Made by a program: the position numbers and the translations under genes. This document shows, in pieces, positions 21,296 to 31,311 of a DNA stretch of 64,000 nucleotides (the stretch's first letter is position 1; each line of letters begins with the position of its first letter). The DNA is taken from NCBI GenBank assembly GCA_963920525.1, contig OY986436.1, positions 87,062,289 to 87,126,288 on the forward strand, read 5' to 3'. The DNA is from Dichetophora obliterata (lineage: Eukaryota > Arthropoda > Insecta > Diptera > Sciomyzidae). Below the pieces are notes generated by a model. That model made no database searches. It saw only the letters and a program-made list of their open reading frames with translations, and was not told the DNA's origin.

Positions 21296-22350
21296 CCCTA
21301 GGATGGAAAACCGGGTCTGGCCAGACCAACTTTGCCTTTGTTGTTGAACATCTTTTTCTCACGATAAAATACTGATCTTAGACTTCATGAATTCTATAAG
21401 CTATGAATTCTGAGTGGATTGAAGCTCTTTTCGGGTTAATTCGGTTAAGTTGGTAGTGCACAAATCGGGTTCAAAGTAACCTACATGGTCTAGCCAGACC
21501 AGAAATATTTTGAACTGTTGATTTAGTTGTGTAATTCACAAAGCATGTTCGAGCATGCAAAATTTTGTTTTTTTGCGTGCATAGAAGAGTGAATTATGCT
21601 TTTTATAAATGTTAGCGATGTGGGTATGTGTGTGTGGGATGTTTATAGTAGTTCAGTAACCATTCAACCTAAATTGGTGCGACATGCGTTGCGTTTCCAA
21701 ACGATGATCTTCTATGCAATCAAATATTTCTAAAAAGCCAAATCCAATCCCTGACTACAATTAAAATGAGGCAGGAGTGGATACAATGGACCAAATGATG
21801 TCGGGCTATAGCTGCAAACACGGAACAAACTACTGGTCATTAACCATGTTTTTCAACATGCTAGACGTAGCTGCTTTGGCCGCATTCGTGATCCATAGTA
21901 AAATGATGCAGGTGAAGGAGTCGGACCGGCGCCGCAAATTTCTGACTGAATTGACTGCGCAGTTAGTAGTTCCCCATATGGAAATGCGAGCCAGTAATGC
22001 GCATGTTTGTCGTAGGCTTCACATGAAAAAAATGCGATGTCAAAATATGGTGTAGAGGTATGTATTTAACCAAACAAATACCTTTCTTATTCTTTACACA
22101 TTTTATTTCTTACCAGGTACCAATAGTACAACAAAAACAAGAAGCAAGCACTTCGGCAAAAGCAGTCTCTTCGTCATCAAATTACCGCCCTTTGTGTGTA
22201 AAATACAAGGCTTGCACCAAAACAAAGCAAAAAACTCGTTTCATGTGTGGTGTATGCAGTAATCCTAAGTGCATTCAACACGGAATAGAGAAAAAGTCCT
22301 ACTTTTACGATGATTGTCAACTAAAACATCATTAGTGTATAATTACAAAT
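21296..22350 (+). mobile_element. piggyBac-like element fragment
   Basis: The left end is TTAA (21292-21295) followed by CCCTAGGATGGAAAAC, the piggyBac-type TTAA-CCCT start. GGTCTGGCCAGACC is a palindrome just inside, partly repeated near 21490 (GGTCTAGCCAGACC). The interior is largely deleted and only the last part of the transposase remains. No right inverted terminus was found, so the right limit is approximate. Confidence 0.8.
21745..22335 (+). pseudogene. piggyBac-type transposase, C-terminal end with intron
   Basis: PNPIPDYN, a stop, then NEAGVDTMDQMMSGYS marks the GVD-x-x-DQ catalytic region of piggyBac transposases, followed by NYWSLTMFFNMLDVAALA. A one-base shift in an A-run near 22025 is followed by a canonical-looking intron: GAG|GTATGT at 22055 and TTACCAG|GTACC at 22116. 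The second exon encodes the cysteine-rich zinc-binding tail (PLCVKYKACTK, RFMCGVCSNPKCIQH). The first two catalytic Asp regions are absent. Inactive. Confidence 0.88.
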
Positions 22351-22499
22351 ATAAATACGTGTCAAATCAACAAAACAATATGAAAAAAATTAATATGCCC
22401 AAAATAAACAAAAACGCAACTATTTTCTTTTTCATTTTTATATTTATCTGTCCTTTTCTGTAAATATACCGACACAAATATACACAATATATAGCTATA

Positions 22500-23415
22500 T
22501 TAAAATCTGCGTTTCTATAGCGATTTTTTCAAAATTTTCTGCATCAATGAGGTGGCAAGAATTGATGGCGATCAAAATTTTCCTAAAATTTTTTAAAAGC
22601 ACTGCATTAATTTCTGTTATTGATGCAGTCACTTCAACATCTTCAAAAAAACGCCTCGTAGTGTTGCCATCATTACTATTTCCAAAGCCTGGCTTAGGGA
22701 AATCGATACGGAGCCCAGTTTCCTCTCGAAACTCATCTTGAATTCTTTTTTTTCTTCCGCTATAAACTTCTTTCTAGTTTTTTGTTTTTCTTTTGCCCAA
22801 GGGCAAATTGTTTATTATTTTGCCTTCAAATTGTTTATTATTTTGCTTGAACTCTTTAATTTATACGCTATCTTTGAGCAATGCTCTATAACGCGGATTC
22901 TTGCATGAAGTGGTGAAAGCCCTAGTTCATACATTTCTTCGATATCTTCTAAGCCTTGCTATCGACTTCGTTAAACTGCTTTTGCGTACCATGGCAAACA
23001 GTACACGACCTGGTTGATTTGTTTCCTACAAAAAAGTAAAAATTTAATTAAGCATTCAATTAATTAAATTAACTTAATTAAAGTTTTGTAATATTTTCGC
23101 TTATGAAATTTATACCTGATATTGCCTGCGCAACTTTTCCATCAACCATTGTAAGTTTTAAATCGTGGTAAATTTTAACCATTTTTTCCATTTTTAGAAA
23201 AGAACTCCGTATGTTTCAAGTTTTTTATTTCATTTCTCATATAATTATATTTTTATGTTATGAGCTCAGTGGTTTCTTTAGAATATGAGAATTCAATAGG
23301 GCGACAATATTGAACTGAAGATTGTCGATCATTTTTCCAAAACTCTTTCATATTTTGTAGATTTTTAGAAGTTGTTGCTGTATCTAATGTAAGTTTCAGG
23401 GGTACCATTGAAATC
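22500..23415 (-). pseudogene. Transib B transposase, C-terminal half (two exons)
   Basis: Reading downward from 23415: MISMVPLKLTLDTATTS, EFWKNDRQSSVQYCRPIEF, then DLKLTMVDGKVAQAISG, where VDGKV holds the second catalytic Asp. An intron follows with donor G|GTATAAAT at about 23115 and acceptor TTTTGTAG| at about 23030. The next exon starts NKSTRSCTVCHGTQKQFNEV (the CxxC zinc-binding motif of Transib/RAG1), then LRIDFPKPGFGNSNDGNTTR and FRKILIAINS. The same block order occurs in Transib A at 34069-36956. Stops and shifts are present. The frame is cut at about 22500 where piggyBac-derived DNA begins. Confidence 0.8.
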
Positions 23416-23505
23416 ATAAACATGTGCGAATTCTTGTCTTAGTCTCAATGACTTAGACTTAGAATGTCTTAGTCTCAATATCTCATTCTCAAGAAATATC
23501 AAAAG

Positions 23506-26272
23506 TAATAGAATCGAAACCCAGAAACATGGGCAAATTACAAGGCACGGAAAAGGGAACTGAAGTACCTCATACGACAACGGAAAAGGCAGTCGTGGAG
23601 AGACTTCTGTTCTGGGATGGAAACTATATCAGAAGCATTTAGGCTTCAGAAAATGGTTTCAAAAGACCCATTCTCTAAAGTGGGACTGATCCGAAAGAAG
23701 GATGGAACCATGGCAGAGAACCTAGAGGAGTCCATGGAAGTTCTGATGGAGGTGCACTTTCCTCGAAGTTTTAAGTCTGATGACCCGTGGACACCCTTGA
23801 AGAAAGGAATGCACAGGGTTGACAGGCTGGAAGCCGAAAGGATGATCACTATGGACGGGGCGAGGAGTGCTATACGCTCATTTGCTCCGTACAAAACATC
23901 AGGGATGGACGGTATATTCCCTGCTATGATGCAGTGGGGGAAAGATCTCATTGCACCTAGGCTGTGGGGTATATTCGTTACTTGCCTAGCGACTGGGTAT
24001 GTTCCGAGAGTCTGGAGAGAGGCGAAAGTTGTCTTTCTTCCGAAGCCTGGAAAAAAGATTATGCGGAGGCGAAGTCGTTCAGACCGATAAACCTAACATC
24101 TTTTCTCTTGAAAACGATGGAAAGAGTGATGGTTGACTGTCTTGAGAGCACCTCGCTGATGCAAAATCCTCTGAGTAGATGCCAACATGCATATAGAGCA
24201 GGTAGGTCTACGGAGAGTGCTCTTCACGAATTGGTAAGAGTGACTGCAAAGGAGGTATTTTCAGGAGGCATTGCGATGGCCACATTTATGGACATCGAGG
24301 GTGCTTTCGACAAAATATGCTTTGGAAGGCTGCGGCAAGCCCTGACAGAACGCAATGTAAGCCCAATGATAGCAAATTGGGTGGACAATATGCTCAAACA
24401 CAGGGCTGTCAACATGCAGAATGGTAGAGTAAAGACTAGAGGTAGAGTAAGTAGAGGATGTCCCCAGGGCGGGGTGTTATCGCCAACCCTGTGGAACATA
24501 ACTGTGGACTCACTACTGGTTAGACTGGATGAATCGGGCATACACACGATAGGGTATGCAGATGACATTGCGTTGGTGGTCTGCGGCAAGTTCATTGACA
24601 CCATCTCTGACATCATGAAGGGAGCACTCCGAATGGTGGAGGAGTGGTGTCGAGAACAAGGCCTTACCGTAAACGCAGGCAAGTCAGACAATATTCTCTT
24701 TACTAGAAAGAGGGTAGGCCTGAGTACAGAACCACTAAGGCTTTTTGGAGCTGAAATCAACATGTCCACGAAAGTTAAATATCTAGGGGTAACCCTTGAT
24801 AGAAAACTGAACTGGAACGAGCATGTAGAAGATAGGATTCAAAGAGCCAAGAGGGTTCTGTTCCAGTGCAGACGCGTTTGTGGTCTCAAATGGGGGCTAA
24901 ACCCAGAGGCTATGAAATGGGTTTACACTATGATGGTTAGACCTGTCATCACGTACGCTTCGGTGATTTGGTGGACAAAAGTCAGCCAGAAAACCATTAA
25001 GAAGAGACTGGACAGAGTCCAACGGCTGGCGTGTGTTGGAATAACAGGTGCAATACGCACCACTCCAACAAGCGCAATGGAGGTTCTGTTAGGTATGCTG
25101 CCGTTGGATTTAGAAATAAAGAAAACAGCGGCGCTGTCAGCCCTCAGGATGTTGCGAAATGCTACGTGGCATGGGGCAACGGCCCTGCATGGTCATATTC
25201 GCATCCTTGATATTGTACAGAGAGATGTCAGGGAGGCGTTTATGCCTATGGATGGAAGGCAGAGAGTAAAAATAACAGAAAAATGTTATAAAACTCTTAT
25301 AACGGATGGAGCCGTTTGTGAAGAAATCGCTGGTAGCGATATCAGTATATTCACAGACGGCTCTCTGATGAATGGCCGGGCCGGGGCAGGCGTGTACTCA
25401 AAAGAGTTAAGCCTATCCTGTGTACTGAGGTTGGGAAGGTTTGTGTCTGTATACCAGGCAGAAATGCTTGGCGTAGTGCATGCGCTGGACCACCTGATAG
25501 ATGGCCGGATCAGTGGCAAGAAAATTGTCATGGCTCTCGACAATCAGTCTGTGATTAGGTCAGACATCACTTCCAGGTTGGCCATAGAATGTCTTACAAA
25601 ACTCAATAGGTGCGCCCAGACGAATGAGCTCACACTTATGTGGGTGAGAGGACACTCTGGCATAGAACAGAATGAAGAAGCTGATTCTTTAGCAAGAGCA
25701 GGATCAGCAGAAGAATTCTGTGGACCAGAACCACGTATCGCCATAGGCGACAATATGGTGGCAGGCCTTATTAAACAATGGACGGACTCGGAACACAGTA
25801 AAAGGTGGGAAGAAGCTGTTAACTGCAGGCAATCAAAGGCGGCCGTGAAGTGGTCTCGTAGTGAGGCAGCAAAAGTTATCCGATACAATCGAAGGACTTT
25901 AAGCTGGCTTACAGCACTGGTCACAGGACACGGTCCCTTCATGTACCATCTCGGGAAGATGACTCTGACCGAGGACGATGCGTGTAGGTTATACCTAGAG
26001 GAGCCGGAAACAGCAGCACACATTCTGTGCCAGTGTCCGGCGCTGGCAAGCATAAGATTTACCACTCTGGGACGCCCATTTATTGGCGAAGCCGAGATTG
26101 GTCAACTAACCTATAAGGATATGCTTGAGGTGACAAAGGATGCTTACACGAGGAGCATGCTCACGTACGAGTACTCCGAGCAGTAGTACCCTTTGTCCAA
26201 TGGGGGACGAAAAGGGACCCACTGTGGTCTGCTTCGGCAAATCCCCAACTTATTATATTAATAGAATCGAAA
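23506..26272 (+). mobile_element. 5'-truncated LINE with RNase H, target duplication TAATAGAATCGAAA
   Basis: The 14-bp TAATAGAATCGAAA occurs at 23506-23519 and 26259-26272. The element between (23520-26258) is an I/LOA-type LINE lacking ORF1 and endonuclease, ending CAAATCCCCAACTTATTATA. It inserted into the Transib B transposase between the GCDGSSG motif (right) and the VPLKL motif (left), splitting that gene in two. Confidence 0.9.
23520..26186 (+). pseudogene. LINE ORF2 fragment: reverse transcriptase plus RNase H (I/LOA-type)
   Basis: From 23520 the frame runs RELKYLIRQRKRQSWRDFCS through TSGMDGIFPAMM and FLPKPGKK. A one-base shift in an A-run near 24055 moves it to the frame ending at 26186. 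That frame gives AKSFRPINLTSFLLKTMERV, MATFMDIEGAFDKI (motif A), GCPQGGVLSPTLWN (motif B), HTIGYADDIALV (motif C, 24555-24566), KYLGVTLDRKLNW, and RNase H: FTDGSLMNGRAGAG, YQAEMLGVVHALD, ALDNQSVI, WVRGHSGIEQNEEADSLA. The terminal CCHC-like stretch includes HILCQCPAL. RNase H after RT is typical of the I/LOA group. Only one frameshift is evident, so insertion is fairly recent. Confidence 0.92.
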
Positions 26273-26275
26273 GTG

Positions 26276-26990
26276 TTTGTTTTATTTAAAATGTTTTGAA
26301 GGAATGAAACACCTGACCCAATTTTTGTTTGTATTGAACTTGTCCAGAAGACCCATCACAGCCTCATTTAGAGTACAAAGTTAAATGCATATCATCATGT
26401 TCTGCATCAAAACTAATTGATTGCAAAATTCTTTGTAATTCATGAAATTTATGTGGTCTAAAACATATTGAATGGAAATTTTGCAGATACTTAATCTACC
26501 AGCAAATTTTTCGGAATGCCAAATTGGTTATCATCTGTTAATTGTTCAACAGCAGGAAATCCGTGGTAGTGCTTTTAAATCAAGGACGATCGTAATATTT
26601 TATTACTTCGGTAAGTCAATCAAAGGTCCATATGTAATGCAAGTGTTTCATCTATGCTACATTCTTGATTCTTACAATATTCTCGCAGGCTTCATAAGTG
26701 ATGTCTTACTATATCCAATGCTTGATCTAAGTCGATGTCTTGGGCAATTTGTTGCATTTTCTTGCGCTTGGAAACATTTGAAGACTCTGCATAAGATTTT
26801 AAAGGACGACACCGTTTTGTACTGGATGCTGGATTTTCGATCTCCGTAAAAGACGTTAAATTGTGTTTTGGGTTTGCCTTAAAATTTATATTTGATTTAT
26901 ACCACAAACTGTTTTCATATTTGCAAACAAAAGTTTTTTCTTGACAGTCCACAATTTTTTCAAATTCTTAAAAATGACTTGTAAAATTTA
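26276..26990 (-). pseudogene. Transib B transposase, N-terminal half with first catalytic Asp
   Basis: Reading downward from about 26950: KSYAESSNVSKRKKMQQI, DLDQALDIV, then a degenerate stretch matching KLKCRPDGVSVS-type text of Transib A (here QFGIPKNLLVD). GCDGSSGQVQYKQKLG follows at about 26372-26325, immediately before the LINE insertion. GCDGSSG aligns with GFDSSTG of Transib A and is the region of the first catalytic Asp in Transib/RAG1 transposases. In-frame stops are present. The N-terminal exon was not located. Confidence 0.75.
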
Positions 26991-28630
26991 TCAACTTTTG
27001 CACGATCAATAAACGCACTGTCAACATCAACATTTAACTTAACAACAGCAAACTTTTTCGAACACTATATTTTAATGGTCCACTCGATCTTGGTTACTTT
27101 TAAGAGTTTCAAAAAACAAAGATTTTTTATTAACAATATAATTACACATTTTAGTTCAAATTAAATTTATTTTAACTTTTACTTTAATAAAGTTACTCAC
27201 TTTTTACTTGCCACTAACCGTTTTTAATTTCCTTACACTTATATCGTTAGACCATATTGTTCTTAACTTCTAAAAAAAAACAATCACCCACACATTCAAT
27301 TTCTAAAAGCATATAAGAACATTTAAATGCCTAAAAATGTCGGTGAAATAAATTATTTCTTTTAAATAAAACAATTATTTGTCGCTGACACTATGTGCCA
27401 GTTATTAATTATTTATTGTTGGCACTTTGTGCCAATGTTCCTTTATATTCGAAATCAGTATAAAGACTAACTTAACATAATTCCAATCACCTTAATTACC
27501 TTAAGCTATTACCGAAGTTAATGCAACCGCTGCTTGCTGACGCTTAGTTGTAGTTATTGCTGTTTTTTCTATTAGTTTTGCCGCAATAGTTTTCTGACTT
27601 ACGCAGTGTTGTAGCTGTTATTGTTGTTATTGTTGTTGTTGTGAGAATTTAATATTTCGTTTGGAACTGCGAAATTGTCACGTACTAACTCATATTACAA
27701 TTCGAGCGGATCCGCGTGTATAAATTTTTGGTGGAAAGCAAAGTTAGCTGATACCTGCTAACTTATATGGTCTTAATTGCTTTATATATTAATCTTTTAA
27801 TACTATATTTAGTTTAAAAAGTTTTTGCAATACATTATGTATGTAGAGTGAATTAAAATTTAGCGTGACCGACTATATTTCACCATATGCTTCTATTGAT
27901 GTTTTCGTCTAGCAAATTTGAAAATTAATTTGCTTACTTTTCGGCTTGTCTAAGAAATACATATTATACCAGTCAACATAAGTGAGCAAGGAAAGTTTAT
28001 ATATAATAGAGTTAAAACAATATAAATTAAAAATAGTAATGCAAAAATATGTTTCTTCAATTTGTACTTCTTTAATTTTATTTCTGCAAAGCGGTAAACT
28101 CGAACAGATGCGGTAAAGTCTTCATATGTGCTGAATTATCTAAAAATGTAATGAGTTTTTTTATAAAACTTAGTACTTTGTTCTACATCGTGAACTTCGG
28201 GGAAGAAAAACCTATTTGCCATAAAAGCCAATACATCAGCGCACACTGAGATGTATGTCATTTTGGATTCCTTAAAGATGGGTTCCTTAATTTAGTAAAA
28301 ATACTCAAAGAAGATATAATATAGCGAATACATAAAAACAATACATATTAACACATAAATTTCATATAAAAAAATAATATTAAAAAATCTCAAACAGTTT
28401 ATTCACAAAGTAGTTTCAAATTTGAAAAAACAAATTAAAATTTTCACTTCTTGAAAAAGTTGAAAAAACTTTCAAAGTTTGAAGCATTTATCTTCTCACG
28501 TATAGAAAATTCAAAAACAAAAATAAGATTAATAAAATTTGGAAATTTTTAAGAAATAATATAGCAAAAATTTTAGGATTCTGATCAAAAATTTTTCGAT
28601 TTTACTTATTTTCAATAAAATTTCAAGCCA
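26991..28630. other. Transib B 5' region, AT-rich
   Basis: No coding is recognised. It contains a GTTATTGTTGTTATTG-type microsatellite at about 27618-27643 and an imperfect duplication around TGTGCCAGTTATTAATTATT / TTTGTGCCAATG near 27392-27435. The rest is AT-rich. It would hold the promoter and first exon of the Transib gene if the element were complete. Confidence 0.45.
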
Positions 28631-28759
28631 AAAAAGTGCACTGTGTGTCGTAACAAATTTCTTCAAAAATCTTGCGAATGGCGCTATGAATGAACTCAAT
28701 GATGCCTTTTTCGTACATTCTACGGTATCGTACTACGATGGGACTCAGTGATAGGGCTG

Positions 28760-29465
28760 ATAAATAAATGTCATGTTATATCTTATGCTAAAAACATAAA
28801 CAATATTACATTTTAATACTGCATAAATAATAATTGTCTCAATCGAAATCATGAAACAAAGTATTTGGGTGCTATTTTTGATTCCAAATTAACATATAAT
28901 ACCCATTTAGATTTCATAACTTCAAAGGCTTATTCCATGATAGGCTTAATGAAAAGAAATACAAAAGACTTTACTGACCATACGTCTCTTAAAGCTTTGT
29001 TCGTATCTCTGGTCCGTAGTAGACTTGATTACTATTCGATAGTTTGAAATCCGTATTACAATGTATATAACGTATAAAATGTATTGAGAGAATACAAAGA
29101 TTGTTTACCAAATATAAATTTTCAAAAATGCACTGGTCAGGTGATATTCCATCATACATAGCTAGGCGTAATCTACTGGCAAAATGGTCTGTTCTGAACT
29201 TAAACTTTATGAACCTCCAAGAAATCTGAGAACAAATCGTTTCAACAGAATCAACGCACGCGACAAATTATGCATTTAACGAGCTTGTCGCAAGATGCTT
29301 AAGGTTATGTAATAATATTTCACCCATTTTGAATTTTAACGTAGACGAAAATCGTTTTAGACTTAATCTTTTCATCTTATTCAATTAAATTTCATGTATA
29401 ATGAAATTTTAAAATAGTCTGTAAGATATATATCAGTAGACCGAATGAATAAATAAAATAAAATT
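28760..29465 (+). pseudogene. LINE reverse transcriptase, C-terminal half and 3' tail
   Basis: Continues the LINE broken at 19003: INKCHVISYAKNINNI, then ETKYLGAIFDSKLTYNTHLD, AYSMIGLMKRNTKDF and LVRSRLDYYSIVWN-type text with stops. It ends in a tail ATGAATAAATAAAATAAAA at about 29443-29461, the usual 3' end of jockey-type LINEs. Joining 19003 to 28760 gives NNLFLN next to INKCHV, the expected order. The intervening DNA is therefore later insertion and rearrangement. Confidence 0.85.
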
Positions 29466-30269
29466 TACACTGTTTACAACTTACTGTGAACGCACCTTCA
29501 ATAATAGCTTGTATTTTTTCTTTCTTTGCGCTGCACAAGTGATCGCGGGAAAAAGTACATGTTTAATGTTTTGTAATTTTGCAGTAGAAAACGAATGAAA
29601 ACTAATCAAATTTATCCAAAATAAACAATGCAAGTTCAAATACGAAGCATCGTGAATGCCAATTTGAGAAAAAACATCGTGTATTTTATTTTCTCATATA
29701 TAATAGTCAGTCATACTACAACTGAGAAAAGTTGTGTGTAACCACCCGTTTAACCATGTAAACGAACACGTGTAAGCCACCTCTTTATGTTTCATGTGCA
29801 ACATACCTACTAGCCTCCACGAGTTTTTGATTCCAGTCTTCTGATTTACCGAACTTGCGAGGCCTGGTCCATTTTCTTGCTGTTATTAATTAATATGTAT
29901 CCAAATATCAGGTGGTAGGTATTAGCAGCGGCTTCAGCAGCCACCACCGACAGCAGATATAATTTGCATGTCTTGGATTTGCTAGGCAGTCCGTTGCAAA
30001 AATAGTTTCGGTCAATATACGGCCAGCCTCGGATAGGTTATACATAGCGCCCACACCACCACAGTTGTGCACCCAGCATCACCACGTCAGCTGCAACAGC
30101 AGCGGTGCTACCTTCCACAACGAACAGCATAAGCATCAGCACCAGCACCAGCACCAGCAAAGTCTTAATTTAGATACTTTTAAACAAGATGACTATATAA
30201 AAAAATAAATATTGAAAATTAGGCATTATGGTTTTAAATACCTTTATATAAATTCTTACGTACTTAGTT
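29466..30269. other. Unassigned sequence with CAG/CAC-rich segment
   Basis: No gene is recognised. At 29925-30165 the sequence is GC-richer with many CAG, CAC and CAGCAC triplets, including AGCACCAGCACCAGCACCAG near 30140. A frame through it would encode Q/H/P-rich peptide but is interrupted. It could be a decayed opa-type host exon or simple-repeat expansion. Confidence 0.4.
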
Positions 30270-31311
30270 GGCATACAACCGTATATCGGTATTGTCCTCA
30301 TCTAAGAATTGGCGCCAGCCATTTCTGTCTTTCGTTTGCTGGCGCCAGTTGGAAGTTCCAAGCTTCGTCAGGTGTCTTCTACTTGGTCTTTCCAACGAAG
30401 ATGCGGTCCTCCTCTTCTGCGTTGACCGCCGCTGGGTACCGAATCGAAAGTTTTCCTCTCTGGAGCATCGTCTTTCATGCGCTGAACATGACCTAGCCAG
30501 CGAAGCCGATTCCAGCGTATTCGGAACTCGCCATTGACGCAGATTGGTCCGTAGATCTTACGAAGAATCTTTCACTCGAATGCTCCTAAAGTCCTTTCAT
30601 CTGAGCTGCTCAGCGCCCAGGTTTGTGATGCATAAAGTAGGACGGGCATGATGAGCGATTTATAGAGCGTGATTTTCGTTCGTCGAGAGAGGGCTCTGCT
30701 TCTCAATTGCCTACTGAGCCCAAAGTAACACCTGTTGCCAAGAGATATTCTTCGTTTGATCTCAATGCTGATGTCGTTGGTTGAGTTTATGCTAGATCCC
30801 AGATAAACGAAGTCCTACACAACCTCGAAGGAGGCATTGTCAACTGTAGCGTTGGATCCAAGACGCTGGGACTGTTTGTTTGTTGACACCAAGTATTACG
30901 TCTTATCTGCATTCACTGCCAGACCCATTCGACTTGACTCTCTTTCTAATCTGGAAAATGCTGCACTGACTTCGCGCGTACAATGGCCAATGATATCAAT
31001 GTCATCAGCATACGCAAGCAGCATAACAATCTTGTAGAATATTGTGCCACTACCTCTCAGATCAGCAGCTCGATGATCTTTTCCATCTTTCACGATAAGG
31101 ACCCACTTTGTCTGAAAACTCGTTTGGTAACAAATGGTGGGGAGAGGTCCTTCCCGATTTTAACTGCGCTGCTGGTGTTGCTCAGTGTCATCCTGCAAAG
31201 TCGTATTAGTTTTGCAGGAAAACCAAATTCAGACATGGTGGAGTACAGGTGCTTCCTTATTGGGCTGTCGAAAGTGGCTTTGTAGTCGACAAAAAGATGG
31301 TGGGTGTCGAC
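30270..31311 (-). pseudogene. RTE-like LINE, RT C-terminal half
   Basis: Reading downward from 31311: VDTHHLFVDYKATFDSPIRK (RT motif A region), EFGFPAKLIRLCRMTLS, SPPFVTKRV, then LLAYADDIDIIG (motif C, about 31019-31054), AFSRLERESSRMGLAVNADK, VYLGSSINSTNDISIEIKRR and TLYKSLIMPVLLY. Stops occur at several points. It is the continuation of the reading frame ending at 37661 on the far side of the inserted LINE. Its 3' limit near 30270 is approximate. Assignment to RTE is by the DIDIIG-type motif C and single EN-RT frame, not by a tree. Confidence 0.85.

Larger units (their letters stand above)
20156..28750 (-). mobile_element. Degenerate Transib element (B) with about 120-bp terminal repeats, heavily nested
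   Basis: The right end reads CCCATCGTAGTACGAT in complement, preceded by CACTGAGT at the very tip. The left end repeats this with AACTGAGT. The repeats continue about 120 bp inward to CACTTTTTTGGC, interrupted on the left by a small palindrome (20257-20361). Between them on the minus strand are both halves of a Transib-type transposase (26276-26990 and 22500-23415). Insertions are a piggyBac fragment (21296-22350) and a LINE (23520-26258). Without these the element is about 4.8 kb. Target duplication cannot be read because the left flank was replaced by an inverted copy of the right flank. Terminal identity and gene content agree on Transib. Confidence 0.75.

Noticed and set aside
24224..26065. 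Long minus-strand open frames opposite the RNase H-bearing LINE
   Set aside because: They are antisense shadows of the RT/RNase H coding frame and carry no motifs of their own.
29925..30165. A coding exon with opa (glutamine/histidine) repeats
   Set aside because: The frame is interrupted and lacks splice sites; simple CAG/CAC repeat expansion is sufficient.
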